From: Cymbidium sinense
Taxonomy: Eukaryota; Streptophyta; Magnoliopsida; Asparagales; Orchidaceae
Reading direction: 5' to 3'
NCBI GenBank assembly: GCA_021442155.1
Contig: CM038215.1
Span: 281,158,413-281,222,412, forward strand
DNA length: 64,000 nt
Numbering within the stretch: the first letter of the stretch is position 1; the number at the start of each line of letters is the position of its first letter. A program made the translations under genes and the position numbers. Shown here piece after piece: positions 1 to 11,349 of the stretch. Under the pieces are notes generated by a model, which was not told where the DNA came from, ran no database searches, and was given only the letters and a program-made list of their open reading frames with translations.

Positions 1-233
1 AAGAAAAAATGCAATATCATAAGGTAGACTTCATGCCTTTAATTGACCATCATAATCAACTTCAGAAAATGATTCAATATTCAGATGCTCAAATGTAATA
101 TTTAGCAACTCTCTCACTGATACTTTTTGATATACTTTTCAATGCTTCTTTATTGGATTTTACATGTGTTGACTAACCCTTTCAATGGAAAATGAGATGT
201 TAAGTTTGGTAACAGTTAGATAAATCAACTTAC

Positions 234-366
234 CAGGTAACCTTTGAATCAGATGTATCATCAAGAGGTTCTTCATCATCATATAAACCTTGAACCTCCA
301 TAGAAGTAGCAATAAGCTTACGACAAAGAAGACCCACTTCTTTGAGAAGAACCTAATCACTCAGGA
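234..366 (-). pseudogene. Captured host-gene exon fragment, copy 1 (unidentified gene)
   Basis: On the minus strand an open segment reads KEVGLLCR..ATSMEVQAL, then DDEEPLMIHLIQRLPG, and stops at a textbook plant 5' splice site (CTG|GTAAGTTG). A possible acceptor AG lies just upstream of the VLLKEVG codons. The same exon occurs at 19857-19975 and 60724-60853. Copy 1 has a TAG where the copy at 60724-60853 has CAG. I do not recognise the parent gene. The sharp end at GTAAGT and the conserved frame argue for a real exon carried inside a repeat. The start is uncertain by about 15 bases. Confidence 0.5.
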
Positions 367-869
367 AAAATAACTTTAAAAATCTTCGTCATGTTTATAG
401 GATGTTTAGGGAGTTCGTTCTTCATGAGTTTGAATGATTTATATTCAACTAGATTTCTCCTAACATTATGTTAGAGTTTATTTAGATCTGAGTTCTACTT
501 CCTATGAACGTAAGCATCCATAGCTTACAACAGTAAGAAAACACTATTGATTAAGGTTGAAAATAAATATAAATCACTGATATAAATTGATATTTAGTAG
601 TGTGGTGTGGATGACTGTCTAAAAGAAAAAAATGAGTAGTCCCGATCAAGATCTGATAGTTTTGTCATCTCGGGACTGTCGTTATTCTGATCTAAAAATA
701 TCAGTGGGCTATTAGCCGTAATGTCCAAAAAGTCTAATTAGCAGTCATAAGTTGTCTCATCTCAAATATCACGAGTAGACTAGTGTTGTAGTGTAAGTGT
801 TATTGTGAGTGCAAGTTGTTTATTTAAGTTAGACTTTAATTATAAGTGTTTATTAAAGTCTGTATTGCA
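367..869. repeat. Spacer of composite repeat with an 8-bp inverted pair
   Basis: Non-coding spacer conserved in the three composite-repeat copies (compare 19976-20479 and 60854-61329). It holds the inverted pair AGTCCCGA ... TCGGGACT at 638-677, separated by 24 bases. The pair is also intact at 20242-20281; in the third copy one arm is lost. No open reading frame of interest. It could belong to a retroelement LTR or leader, but I could not place LTR ends. Confidence 0.5.
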
Positions 870-2060
870 GATGTATGTATGTAGGACTTACATCCATATA
901 AAATTAGGTTATGTTTGTTTGGAAAACATAGGTTAGGTTGGGCTTACACCCATTGGAAAGCTAGTTAGAATTGGTGGTGCTTACATTACAAGCACAGGTC
1001 AAACTTATGTCTATTAGAAAGCTATTAGATTGGACTTACTTCCCTTTGGAATGTTAGATAAGATTTAAGTTGGACTTACATCACTTTAGAATGTTAATAT
1101 GAATTTAGGTTGCACTTGCATCGCAAGCATATGTTGGACTTACATTCATTTGAAATGCCATAATTATGAGGGTATTTGCACAGTGAACATATGGATTATA
1201 CTTACATCCCTTTGGAATGCCAAGTAGCCATGGGTGATGTTCCCATGGCGAACATGTAGATTGGACTTATATCCCTGTGGAATGCCATAATTTTGGATTA
1301 GTATTGATGTTTGCATTGCAAACATAGATTGGACTTACATCCCTTTGGTATGTTAGTATGAATTTAGAGTTCACATAGCTAACATATGAGTTGCACTTTT
1401 CTTCTTTGGAGTGTCATGTAGAATTTATAGTTCATAGCAACATATAACTTGGACTTACCTCCCTTTGGCATCGCATAGCAACGGATGGATTGTACTTACA
1501 TCCCTTTGGAATGCTAGAGAGATTTAGGAAAATTTTCATGGTGAACATGCATTAGACATATATCCCTTTGGAACGCCAAATAATATTTAGATGTGCACAT
1601 GGAGAACATATGAGTTGGACTTTCCTACATCCGAGTGTCACGAAAATTTATAGTTCACATAACAACATATGAGTTATGAGTTGGACTTTCCACCCTTTGG
1701 TGTGTCAAAATTATAGGTGTGTGCATAGAACTCATGGATTGGACGATATCCCTTTGGAATGCCGGATAGGGTTTAGGAAAGTTCACATGGTGAACATGTA
1801 GATTGGATTTATATCATTTTGAAATGCCATATAAGATTTAAATATTTGTATAGCAAACAGATGAGTTGGACTTACCTCCCTTTGAAGTGTTGGAATTATA
1901 GGGGTGTTTGTATAACGAATGTATGAATTGGACTCCCATCCCTTTGGAATGTCGAATATGGTTTAGGAAAGTTCGCATGATGAACATGTAGATTAGACTT
2001 ATATCCCTTTGGAATGTTAGATAAGATTTAGATGTTCGCATAACAAATTAATAAATTTAA
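870..2060 (-). repeat. Diverged tandem array, ~63-bp units, higher-order ~190 bp
   Basis: About 18 units share the plus-strand core GGACTTACATCCCTTTGGAA. Three unit types alternate: one continuing as AGATAAGATTTAGAT, one with AATTATAGGTG, one with ATAGGGTTTAGGAAAG. Equivalent units start near 1501, 1749 and 1939, giving a higher-order period near 190 bp plus one enlarged step. Most units contain a near-palindrome, GTTCGCATAGCGAAC or GTTCACATGGTGAAC. On the minus strand each unit reads CCAAAGGGATGTAAGTCC, a purine run next to a splice-donor-like GTAAGT. In the copies at 20480-21185 and 61330-62005 the array directly follows the end of a copia RNase H domain. Confidence 0.8.
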
Positions 2061-2106
2061 TGTTTGCATTTGCAAACATATATTTTTTTATTCTTAACTT
2101 TGGTGG

Positions 2107-2216
2107 GCAACACCTCAGCACTAGAAAAGCAATTCCTAAGCTCTAAAGAGGTAGCGCCTCGATGCTAGAGAAGCAGCGCCTAGGTGCTAAAGAGGAATCA
2201 TCTTGACGCTGGGAAA
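2107..2216. repeat. Five-copy 22-bp tandem repeat with dyad core
   Basis: Five contiguous 22-bp units at 2107, 2129, 2151, 2173 and 2195 share the form GCAGCGCCT(C/A)G(A/G)TGCTA followed by a purine run. The core AGCGCCTAGGTGCT is close to a palindrome. A related core, CAGCACCTTGGTGCT, recurs near 2270, and single diverged relatives occur near 2310, 2490 and 2660. It abuts the end of the ~63-bp array and is much more GC-rich than its surroundings. No protein is encoded. Confidence 0.75.
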
Positions 2217-2890
2217 TCAGCATTGCAACACTATTAGGTAGAAATTTAGGCCTCAAGAATAGCGGGGACAGCACCTTGGTGCTACAAAATCAACATCACA
2301 GCGTTGAGGCACCATCGCAAAAAAAAAAATTCAGAACTATGTAATGTTCCCAAAAAAAATATATGACTAATTGATTAGCTCCCAAAGTAGCATCACTGCG
2401 CCAGTCAAAAAAGTCATTCAAAAAAGACTAGCAGGTGGACAGACACATTTAATAGAAAAGACAACTTTTAACCAGCACTGCGACTTTGTGTTAGAGCGTC
2501 GAGATGCTCCGTCAATGCTAACATGCTTTAACATATTGTGTCAATCACATAATTAATGATAATAAATATCATAAATGTATCTTTTTGATGGGCACGAATC
2601 GCCTTGACCAATGCCTAGTTGATGCCGATTACGACGCAGTGCCCACTTTTTAGAACCGAGAAGCCAGCGCTTAGATGCTATAAAAGCGGTGTCACGACCC
2701 TGGATACAATCTATAATTTAGACCATTAGGCTATCTATTTTTCATTCTAAAGTCTTTGTTCCTTGAAGAATTCTTACAACCTTTCCCTTTTAGTCTTTGC
2801 TTATATCTAGACGAAATATATCGATCAAACACTTTCACAAGGGTAATAAGAGAGCTAAGAAACACTAACCAATTGTTAGTGTAGGTAGAG
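2217..2890. other. Intergenic, patchily GC-rich, no gene
   Basis: Contains scattered single relatives of the 22-bp unit and poly(A) runs. The open frame at 2371-2556 (61 codons) matches no family I know. I see no gene, RNA or element ends here. Confidence 0.4.
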
Positions 2891-3060
2891 GAAAAGTACT
2901 AGAATTCTTGACTATCACCATCATACCACTACTTGACCTTCTAGTCATCAGACTATCATTAATGATTGTGGCTATTTGGCCACTATCACAAAATTTCCAC
3001 CACCTGATCATTTCCTTCAAACCATAGCCTGACTATCTATAATCTCACAACCATCATCAT
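2890..3060. repeat. Short patch of the ACTATGGT/CCATCAT minisatellite
   Basis: Degenerate 25-30-bp units of the type 'ACCATCAT..TTGACTAT' like those in the large array at 57050-58450. It lies immediately left of the block shared with 27993. Confidence 0.45.
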
Positions 3061-3392
3061 TAATCAACTAGACCTTCACACCTCTAATATTAATCTCTAG
3101 GTAGTGTGGATCAAAATGTAACCGTATTAAAAAAAAATACATTGACTAATATAGATTCAGTTGAACCAATATTAGTCTGTTTTTCCTTTAAAGTTGGGGT
3201 AGGGGAGGCGTGGTTGAATGCATATAGAGAATGAATAAAGAAGCAAGTGTGTATACGGGCCTCGAGCATTGAAAAAAGAGGATGAGATAAAGTGAGTGAA
3301 TGGCTCAAGGAAGAGAGAGAGAGAGAGAGAGAAACCAAATACCATTCTTAGGATGGTTTTAAAGCTCTCACACTTTAGATGAGCCGTAATTG
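3061..3392. repeat. 5' flank of SEC5 pseudogene, duplicated at 27993
   Basis: This block, with a (GA)n tract at 3311-3332, is repeated at 27993-28375 at high identity, where the (GA)n is longer. It directly precedes the first recognisable SEC5 codons, so it may be SEC5 intron or upstream sequence. Minus-strand open frames here (3111-3338 and 3172-3405) are products of the CT-rich strand and are not genes. Confidence 0.6.
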
Positions 3393-4480
<1,088 letters not shown>

Positions 4481-5459
4481 GAAGAATTTGTAAAAAAAAA
4501 AGAAGGAAGAATCACCAATTATATTGCTACTAGCTATTTATTTGTTTTGTTTACAAATCCTGTATCTTTTGTGCAATATCTTTTTGATGTTTGTTAATCG
4601 TTGGTAGGAATTATTAGTATGCTTTTTTTTTTTGAACTTTAATAATGCGTTGCATTGATTTTTAGTTTTTCAATTGCTAAGTGACTGTTTGGGGATAATT
4701 TTTATTTGTTTATTTGTTCTATAATTTATTATATTTATATTTTAATTTAAAATATAAAGATGTTTAATTTTTTTATGTATCATTTATATGAGAATTTGTC
4801 TTAGGTAAATTGTGCAAATTGAAGAGATAGTAAGCACACTAAATCAACATAAACAGTCAATCAAAATGCAACCGTAAGAGCATTTATTAATGATTATTAA
4901 TTCAATTAAAATGGATAGCAATGATATAGACCTTTAGAGCATTCAGGTTATGGTGTGTTGTGGTTAACGTTAACATACCGATGTGCAGAAATCCTTAAGA
5001 ACAACAAGAAAATAATGAATTAATGAATGCTTTATATATATACCGCATCTACTCCCTTCCTTATGTGTGTGTTGCCACAAAGGTTACATACAAAGTATTG
5101 AGATATCTTTTTTTATGGCCGTTGATTAAATGGTCTAAAAAGTATTGTCATATAATATTATTTGCATAATTATCAAAATATCTATGATTGAAAAATTTTC
5201 TTTATAGATGTATATTAAATGCTATCACATTGCATTGCTCAAATATCTTTTGTAATGATGTGTTGGAAGGGCCTTCACCATATGAAACAAAAATATGTTA
5301 ACAAGTTTCAACTTTTATTCATCAACTCTAAATATTAGTAGGCAATTGAAGGATAGAAATTTAGTATGTTAGCAAGAAGTGTTGAATTTGTATTTTTTTT
5401 GTGAATCAAAGATTTGGGAATGATTGTGCATTTGAGTGAATGGAGAACTTAGATTAGAG
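4481..5459. other. AT-rich intergenic, no gene
   Basis: No coding signal. GTGACTGTTTGGGGATAA near 4681 resembles the end of the foldback MITEs at 39316 and 54753, but no matching second end was found. The boundary with the RTE remnant is diffuse. Confidence 0.4.
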
Positions 5460-5839
5460 GTGAGGCAATGATTTTATTCTTTTGGATCTCAATGTTAAGT
5501 AGAGTCTTTATTTTTTGTTTCTTAATTTTGGTTCTTTCTTTGAGAAACTTGAATTATGGAGGTCAACCTTAGAGTCTAAAGGTTTTCATTTGAGTACATC
5601 TAAAATTGAATATATGGAGTGTAATTTAGCTGTAAAAGTTTAATCATGGTGTTGTGACATTGGGTGATCAAGTCATTAAAAAAGAGTTAGAGTTTATAGT
5701 TAGCTCTATTGTTCAAAATGATGGTGAAATAGATGGAGATGTTATTATCATAATTAAAGTTGGATGGTTGAAGTCGAGGAATGCATTTGGCCTATTGAGA
5801 TAGAAAAGTACCGACTTAAGGAAAAATTTATAAGATGGT
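5460..5839 (+). mobile_element. RTE-type LINE reverse transcriptase remnant, left half
   Basis: Decayed plus-strand coding sequence of an RTE-clade non-LTR retrotransposon. Recognisable pieces, across frameshifts, are [19 protein letters not shown] and SKIEYMECN (5545-5630), then GEIDGDV, KVGWLKSRNA and KFYKM. These fit the end of the RTE reverse transcriptase (usual form 'KTEYMEC..DGEID.DV..RI..GWLKW..A..VLCD..VP..LKGKFY'). The frame breaks at ATGGT (5835-5839) and resumes at 10240 with the next expected residues. The YADD-type box should lie just upstream but is not legible. Confidence 0.75.
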
Positions 5840-8800
5840 TGTAAAATCTCACTCATCCCTCATTAAGAGAGTGATTTAAAGTGTTGGTGAAATTTTCAGA
5901 AGAGATAATAAGACACTACCTAGAGATTTCACATTTTTCGAGGACTTTAGATCTAGTTTTATAAAAGCAAGTACCTATAGTTAATTACCCTCTCAATATT
6001 GAGAGAGCATTTTCGATTAAGACTAGTTAGATCACTTAATGCGTAGTGTATAAAGTAGCATGTGGAGTTTTGAAATTTATAATTTATGAAATTCATTATA
6101 TTTAACTTAAAGCGGATGGTTGGGGGAACGATCACGCACCTGATATAGATCCCATGGTTTTGTCATCCGCTATGGTCCCTAGTCAACTTAGTCAGAAGAG
6201 GTAGTTGACCCAACCTGACAGAAGGATCCTTGTCAGCAACCATGGTTGCATCATCCAAGAAATCATTATAGACTTGGGGTGGTGTTTGTCTAAGGAGACA
6301 GACTTAAATCTACCATAGCTAACAAAGGGTTTTTTGCCTTATCAAGTGCACCATATAGTTCACAACTCAAAGTGCAGAGCCATTGGGGAGCATACAATCG
6401 TGACCGTAATATAATGGTGTCATTTGATGACAACCACGGCCGAGGACTCGGTCAACTACATCATGTGGAGCCGCCAAACCACACAGTCAGAGGACACGGG
6501 CCACGTCCTTACTAGCATGAGATTATTTGAGAGTAAATATTATTGTGTACTTGATTTGACTTTGGCTCCTTTATGAGCTAGAATTTTCTTAATTTATCTC
6601 ATTCAACAAACAATTGCGGAAGGCGGATTGAATTTTAGCTTAAAGTTTTTTTAGAGATTGAATTTCATTTAATGATTTATAGCTTAATGATATTTTAGAT
6701 TCTGCATTTAGATTGATATTCAATTTGAGTTAATTTAATTTGAAATTACAATCATATTTTGATGAAAGTATTCTTTCCGGCTGAAATCTTCATTCAACAC
6801 GTACATCATCTGTAGTTAATTGATTGAATCAAATATATTTAAGAACTTTAGATCGTTAACTCAGCTTCTACATTTTACTAAGTTGAAATTCTTATAATAG
6901 ATTTTTAGGTTTTGTTAACTCCTAGTTGTAAGACTAAACTAGAATCAACCCAGCAAAGATCTCTCAAACACTAAGTTTAAGCATTCAACATAGTATCGGG
7001 CCCATGCGTGTATTTAATAATTCGATAATTCTATGTTTAAATTAGAGATTTTGTATTTTCATTTAATTCAATTAACCTACAACCATTTTACATTAAAATT
7101 TGTACTTTAAATCTCTCTATCCAGCAATACGTGTGTTTGAAGCTTAGATAATTTTATCTAATTAATGAAATCATTAATTTTGAAAATCATAATTAGAATG
7201 AAATTCCTTAATTTTTATTGAAGGAAGCTCTATAATTTTGTAGAATTTAATTTAGCATCACCTTCTATTTGCTTGTACAAAGAGTTGCCGGTGGCAGTCA
7301 TTTTGATAGTTATTCAATCAATCAAACTAATATTTATTTTTTTCGCATTTAGTTTTTAATTTATTGAATTTATTAGTTTTTATGAAGCTTAATTTGTTCT
7401 TATTGTCGAGGTTCCAATTTTCTACAAGCTCATCATGTCTACTATTGATTCTCATTCATGGACAAACTGTTGCATCTTCTTTATGCTTACTCATGTGTAT
7501 CCAACTTTTAGTTCTTCAAGATAAAATGTAAGTATCATCTAAATGTTTACCGAAAGATCGCATGTAATGCATATAGGTGAATGTAGTATAAACTTCTATT
7601 TCTCTATTTTTTTTTATTCCTTCTCTTCTTAAAAGAGAGCTATAATAAAATTCAATCATTCATTTAGTTTCATTTGCATTAGATGCAAAGCTATTAAGTC
7701 ATATTCTTGTTGCAAGACCCATCAAGCCCTCTTATAACCTAAGAATCTAACTTGAGCTTTATTTCATGTGGAAGATGAATTTCAAGCATAGTATCCTTTA
7801 TATGTCTTGTATAAGTTCAATCTTGCTCACATTTGAATCTAGTTCTTATAATTAATACAAAAATATTCATAGAATATATCATTTGAGAGGTGTAGAATCT
7901 CTTGTAAGACTTGTTTTACATTTCTTTTTGTCCAAGCCAAGCTCTTAAATCCATGATGAGCTTCATTTGTACTTAATGAGAAGTCGTATACAAATATCAT
8001 TTGAATTTGCTTATTGTAGTTGCTTTTTTTTTTTTCTTATTTTGATGTTTTAGAAGTTTTATATTCAACTTTAATTTGATTTGATAATCAATTTAAGACT
8101 AAAATCTAAAATGTCTTCCTTGTGTCATCCTATTGGGGTGATCGAGTCGGATTATGATGCTCTTTAAGCATTGCTCGGTTCTGTGATATCCATCATAGTC
8201 TTCAAACCCCACACTCTTCTTAAAATAAAGAGGTCTTTAAATAAAACAAGAGCATATATACATTCTTTCATCTCTTCATTTTCATCAATTATTTTTTGAA
8301 ACAATTCTTATTAATATGCCATTGTCATTTTTATTGTTCAATCTGAGATATTTTATTTGTCATCAAGATAGCTACATGGGACTACTTTATTACACTCTTC
8401 TAAGCATGTATTGGTGACTCTACATCGTATCCCAATCTTCAAAAGATTATTTTAGCAGAGGATCTTTCAAATGGAAACAAAAATACATATATATCTCTTT
8501 ATTTTTTTATTTTCCAATTTATCCTCTCTCTCTCTCTCTCTCACTCTCTCTCAAATAATAGAAAATATATTTTTTTCAATCGATGGAAGAAATGAGGTCG
8601 ATTGAAGGATTAATTTTTTTGTTCAAGAATGGATAGCTAGAGGCCATTGAAATGAATAGAGGTGGTCGCTCCCAATGAAAAAACATAAAAGATCTGAGGA
8701 AATAATGTAAAAACTTAGTAGATTTGATCTTGGTATGAAATGGTGAAAAGAATTTCATGTGAGACAAGGAGAGTAAGATTTCTCAACTTGATAGATTGAC

Positions 8801-10239
8801 AAGTAGGTGTGGGGAGGAAAGGAGTCGGATTTTGCGTGAAAGGTGTGTAGGTGGGAAAGGGGTGAATGTTGTAGAGAGATGGCATCATGGTTCGATGATT
8901 GATGATTCTTTAAGCAACATTATTATAAAATAGTGTAGGGTGTCTTGAGAATTCCTTTAGTAAATAAGGGATTGATTCATAGTCTTTGGCTTCTTGCTCA
9001 TCTCATGTGTGTTTCACCATCATTGACAAACATTTGTTTTAGCTCCTTTATCAAAATAAAGCTTCTTCATATAATTTGAAGTTTAACATCATCTAAACCA
9101 CCATTATTTAAAGCCCAAGAAGCTTTTCCTATGAATTGGAGATATCTTTCTATTTGACAAAAGTTTTCTTAGGGAATGTTCTTAAGCACAATGCCTACTT
9201 TTATCTCATATTGTATTTCAGTTCCGTGATGTTTATCTCGCTTCTCAATAACTTTTAGTAGAGGATACATGTTGATTTCGCATGGATTAGACCATCATAT
9301 TCACGAATTTTGTAGATTTTCAGCTAAAGATGCTTGTGGATTTTTATGAAGCATTGGACAACTTTTCCATTCTGTGAACACCTATGCTCATTCCACGGAA
9401 AGGACTTGTCATTTAAGCATCCGAAAAGATTGACCAAGGGATCAATAAGATGATTGAGCGCAATGAGAGAATGGTGAATAAACCCCACCAAAGAGAATCA
9501 TGCTAAGAAGATCAATGGGAAATAATGACAATAAAGCAGGAAGATTGAAGAACTCATAAATAAGAAAGGATAGGAATAGAGTGAGAGAGAGAGAGAAGAA
9601 TTTACGCTTTTTAGATAAGAGAGAGCATGAGGGAAGGAAATTAATTTGGATATGTCCATGGATGAACCAGAGAGGATTAAAATAGGACTGTTTTATGTAT
9701 GGTATGGGATGGGTGATGTAAATTCTATTGGCCTAATGTAAGAAAGCATAAGAATTAAGTTGAAGTTTGAGGCATTGACTAGACATAATTAGAGATAATT
9801 AGATGGATTTATCACAAAAAATGACCAATTTGACAAAATTTTAAGAATGATAACATTAAAGATGTCTATTCTAGATAATTTTATTTTTATGTAACGAATA
9901 GTTTTTGATCGAGATCATTTTGTTCAAATATCCCAATTGATAATTTTTAGTTAAAATTGTGATCACCACTTTGATTCTCTAAAATATTCCACTTAGCTTA
10001 TAGTCTCACTGATATTCGATATTTGTTTAGTAAAATTTCATGAAGAGATCATTTTATTAGCTAATTTATGTGTGTCATCATTAAGAACTTCATTTTATGA
10101 TCAAGTCTATAGATGCATATTCATTTGACATCAAAAGAGAACTTGTTAGAGGTCATAACGATTTTTGAGTTATTTGATTTGTGCATTGAAGCTTATCAAT
10201 TTTGTGAGCTCGAAAACTTAGAGTACATTGAGGTTAATA
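5840..10239 (+). mobile_element. Putative giant solo LTR (~4.4 kb) inside an RTE LINE
   Basis: The insertion starts with TGT and is bounded on both sides by ATGGT (5835-5839 and 10240-10244), exactly splitting the RTE codons KFYKM and VIRPAMIYG. No terminal inverted repeat and no second copy of its start are present, so a solo LTR fits better than a DNA transposon. Relatives begin with the same kind of TG end: TGTGGGCTC at 33778 and, inverted, at 51991. Its 3' end is shared at 32444. There is no open frame of note (8576-8767 minus is chance). The 3' terminal bases read AATA, not the canonical CA, which weakens the call. The interior from about 6640 is duplicated at 28430-32444. Confidence 0.6.
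8146..8500 (+). repeat. Duplicated promoter-like block inside the giant LTR
   Basis: Two diverged ~200-bp units, each with a 'CTCTTCT..AAAATAAAGAGGTCTTTAAAT' or similar stretch. They are clearer in the second copy at 30003-30390. The TTTAAATA near 8230, followed by a CT-rich tract, could be a TATA-type promoter, as LTRs normally carry one. This is inference only. Confidence 0.3.
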
Positions 10240-10618
10240 ATGGTACAAGACCTAATGATTTATGGTTCACAATGTTACAATAAAAGAATCATAAGACTAA
10301 TTATGTTACAAAGATGAGGATGCTCAATGGATGAGTGGCTTTACTCTTGAGATAAAATACCAAATGAGTATGTTTGAAAATTGGAGTAGCACCAAACCAT
10401 ATAAGATTAGAGAGATCACCTGAGATTTTCTATTACATAAGGCATCAATCTAAGCTAGAGAGTAGATGTATGTTTGCCATATGTTAAGAAAGGTATTACC
10501 TAAAAAATACATGGTAAGATGTATAAAAATTATAGTTTATTAGAATAAATGAGAATTCACATACAAGAAAAAGAGAAGAATGATTCATAAATGAAACATA
10601 ATGGATAAAGGTTGTTGA
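10240..10618 (+). mobile_element. RTE-type LINE remnant, right half (3' end)
   Basis: Continues the interrupted RTE frame with MIYGS, then VTKMRMLKWM-like codons; the better-preserved duplicate is at 32445-32877. It ends at 'GATAAAGGTTGTTG', the RTE 3' terminus that normally reads GCCGACCCCACTTAGTGGGATAAGGC followed by (TTG)n, split here only by decay. The hyperconserved 3' end is diagnostic of plant RTE elements in my knowledge. Confidence 0.75.
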
Positions 10619-10937
10619 TCTGCCATTTTTGTTCCTTAGTTTAATTATTACTTTTGATTTAGTTTTTTGTGTATAAAGTTCTAATATTTGTTTTATCCCA
10701 CTTAAAAAAGTGAGGAAATAAAAGTTTAAAGAAGTTTTGTAATCTTCTTTATATTGCTAAAATCACCCCATTTAGCTTAATAATGTTCTCCTTTTGTGTT
10801 AGGGTTAAAGAAATCAAGTTATTAGTTTTATTATGATGAGGGAGAGTTAGATTTAAGTCATGATTATTTCAACAAGTTTTCTCGTCTTATATCGCAACCC
10901 TCCACTTTCACAACTGGACTGTCATTCAGTCTGATGT
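10619..10937. other. Non-coding spacer between two RTE tails
   Basis: About 320 bp, homologous to 32878-33238. No coding signal. It contains CGCAACCCTCCAC and a diverged CTGTC..GTCCCGATT stretch. It separates two independent RTE 3' ends. Confidence 0.5.
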
Positions 10938-11133
10938 CCCGATTAGAGAGTAAATACATTATATTTGACTTATGTTTAGAAGGTGAGGTAGACCAAAAAT
11001 TTGGTTAGTTGTATAAAAAAAATGACCTAGTATACTTAAATTAAAATGATAATTTGACACAAAGGGATACAATGAGATCATGATTGAAATGACTTAATGG
11101 GATAAAGGCTTGTTGTTGTTGTTGTTGTTGTTT
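10938..11133 (+). mobile_element. Second RTE LINE 3'-end fragment with (TTG)n tail
   Basis: A 5'-truncated RTE tail: 'GATTAGAGAGTA', a decayed K..RPK..W-type segment, then GATAAAGGCTTG and (TTG)n at 11110-11133. The duplicate is at 33239-33449. The (TTG)n tail is the normal 3' end of plant RTE LINEs. Confidence 0.75.
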
Positions 11134-11349
11134 GTAGGAGAGTTTTGAACCTTAATGCATGAATTCTCAATACAACAAAAATATAAAGAAATTAAATGCC
11201 TTGAGATTTTATTGAGGATGAGAATGTAATAAAATGATCATCATGCTTAAAATTTGGTTATACTATGTATTAATATTTAAGATTTTATTCCTGTTATATT
11301 ATCAACTAAGTCTTTCCTCCTTAATTATTTTTTATGATAATAGGATCAA
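11134..11349. other. Non-coding flank of RTE tail
   Basis: Matches 33450-33700. No gene. At about 11350 the homology jumps to 34795, marking a deletion of roughly 1.1 kb relative to the other copy. Confidence 0.55.

Larger units (their letters stand above)
1..2060 (-). repeat. Composite repeat, copy 1 (exon fragment + spacer + tandem array)
   Basis: This block recurs in the same order at 19790-21185 and 60490-62005. Read on the minus strand it is a tandem array, a roughly 500-bp spacer, then a short exon-like segment with a splice donor. Copy 1 has the longest array but lacks the copia RNase H sequence that precedes the array in the other two copies. The left edge lies outside the window. 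Bases 1-233, on the intron side of the exon fragment, show no coding signal. Confidence 0.8.

Noticed and set aside
870..2060. Regularly spaced repeats that could suggest a CRISPR array
   Set aside because: Units are diverged, of uneven length and without unique spacers; the setting is a plant retroelement.
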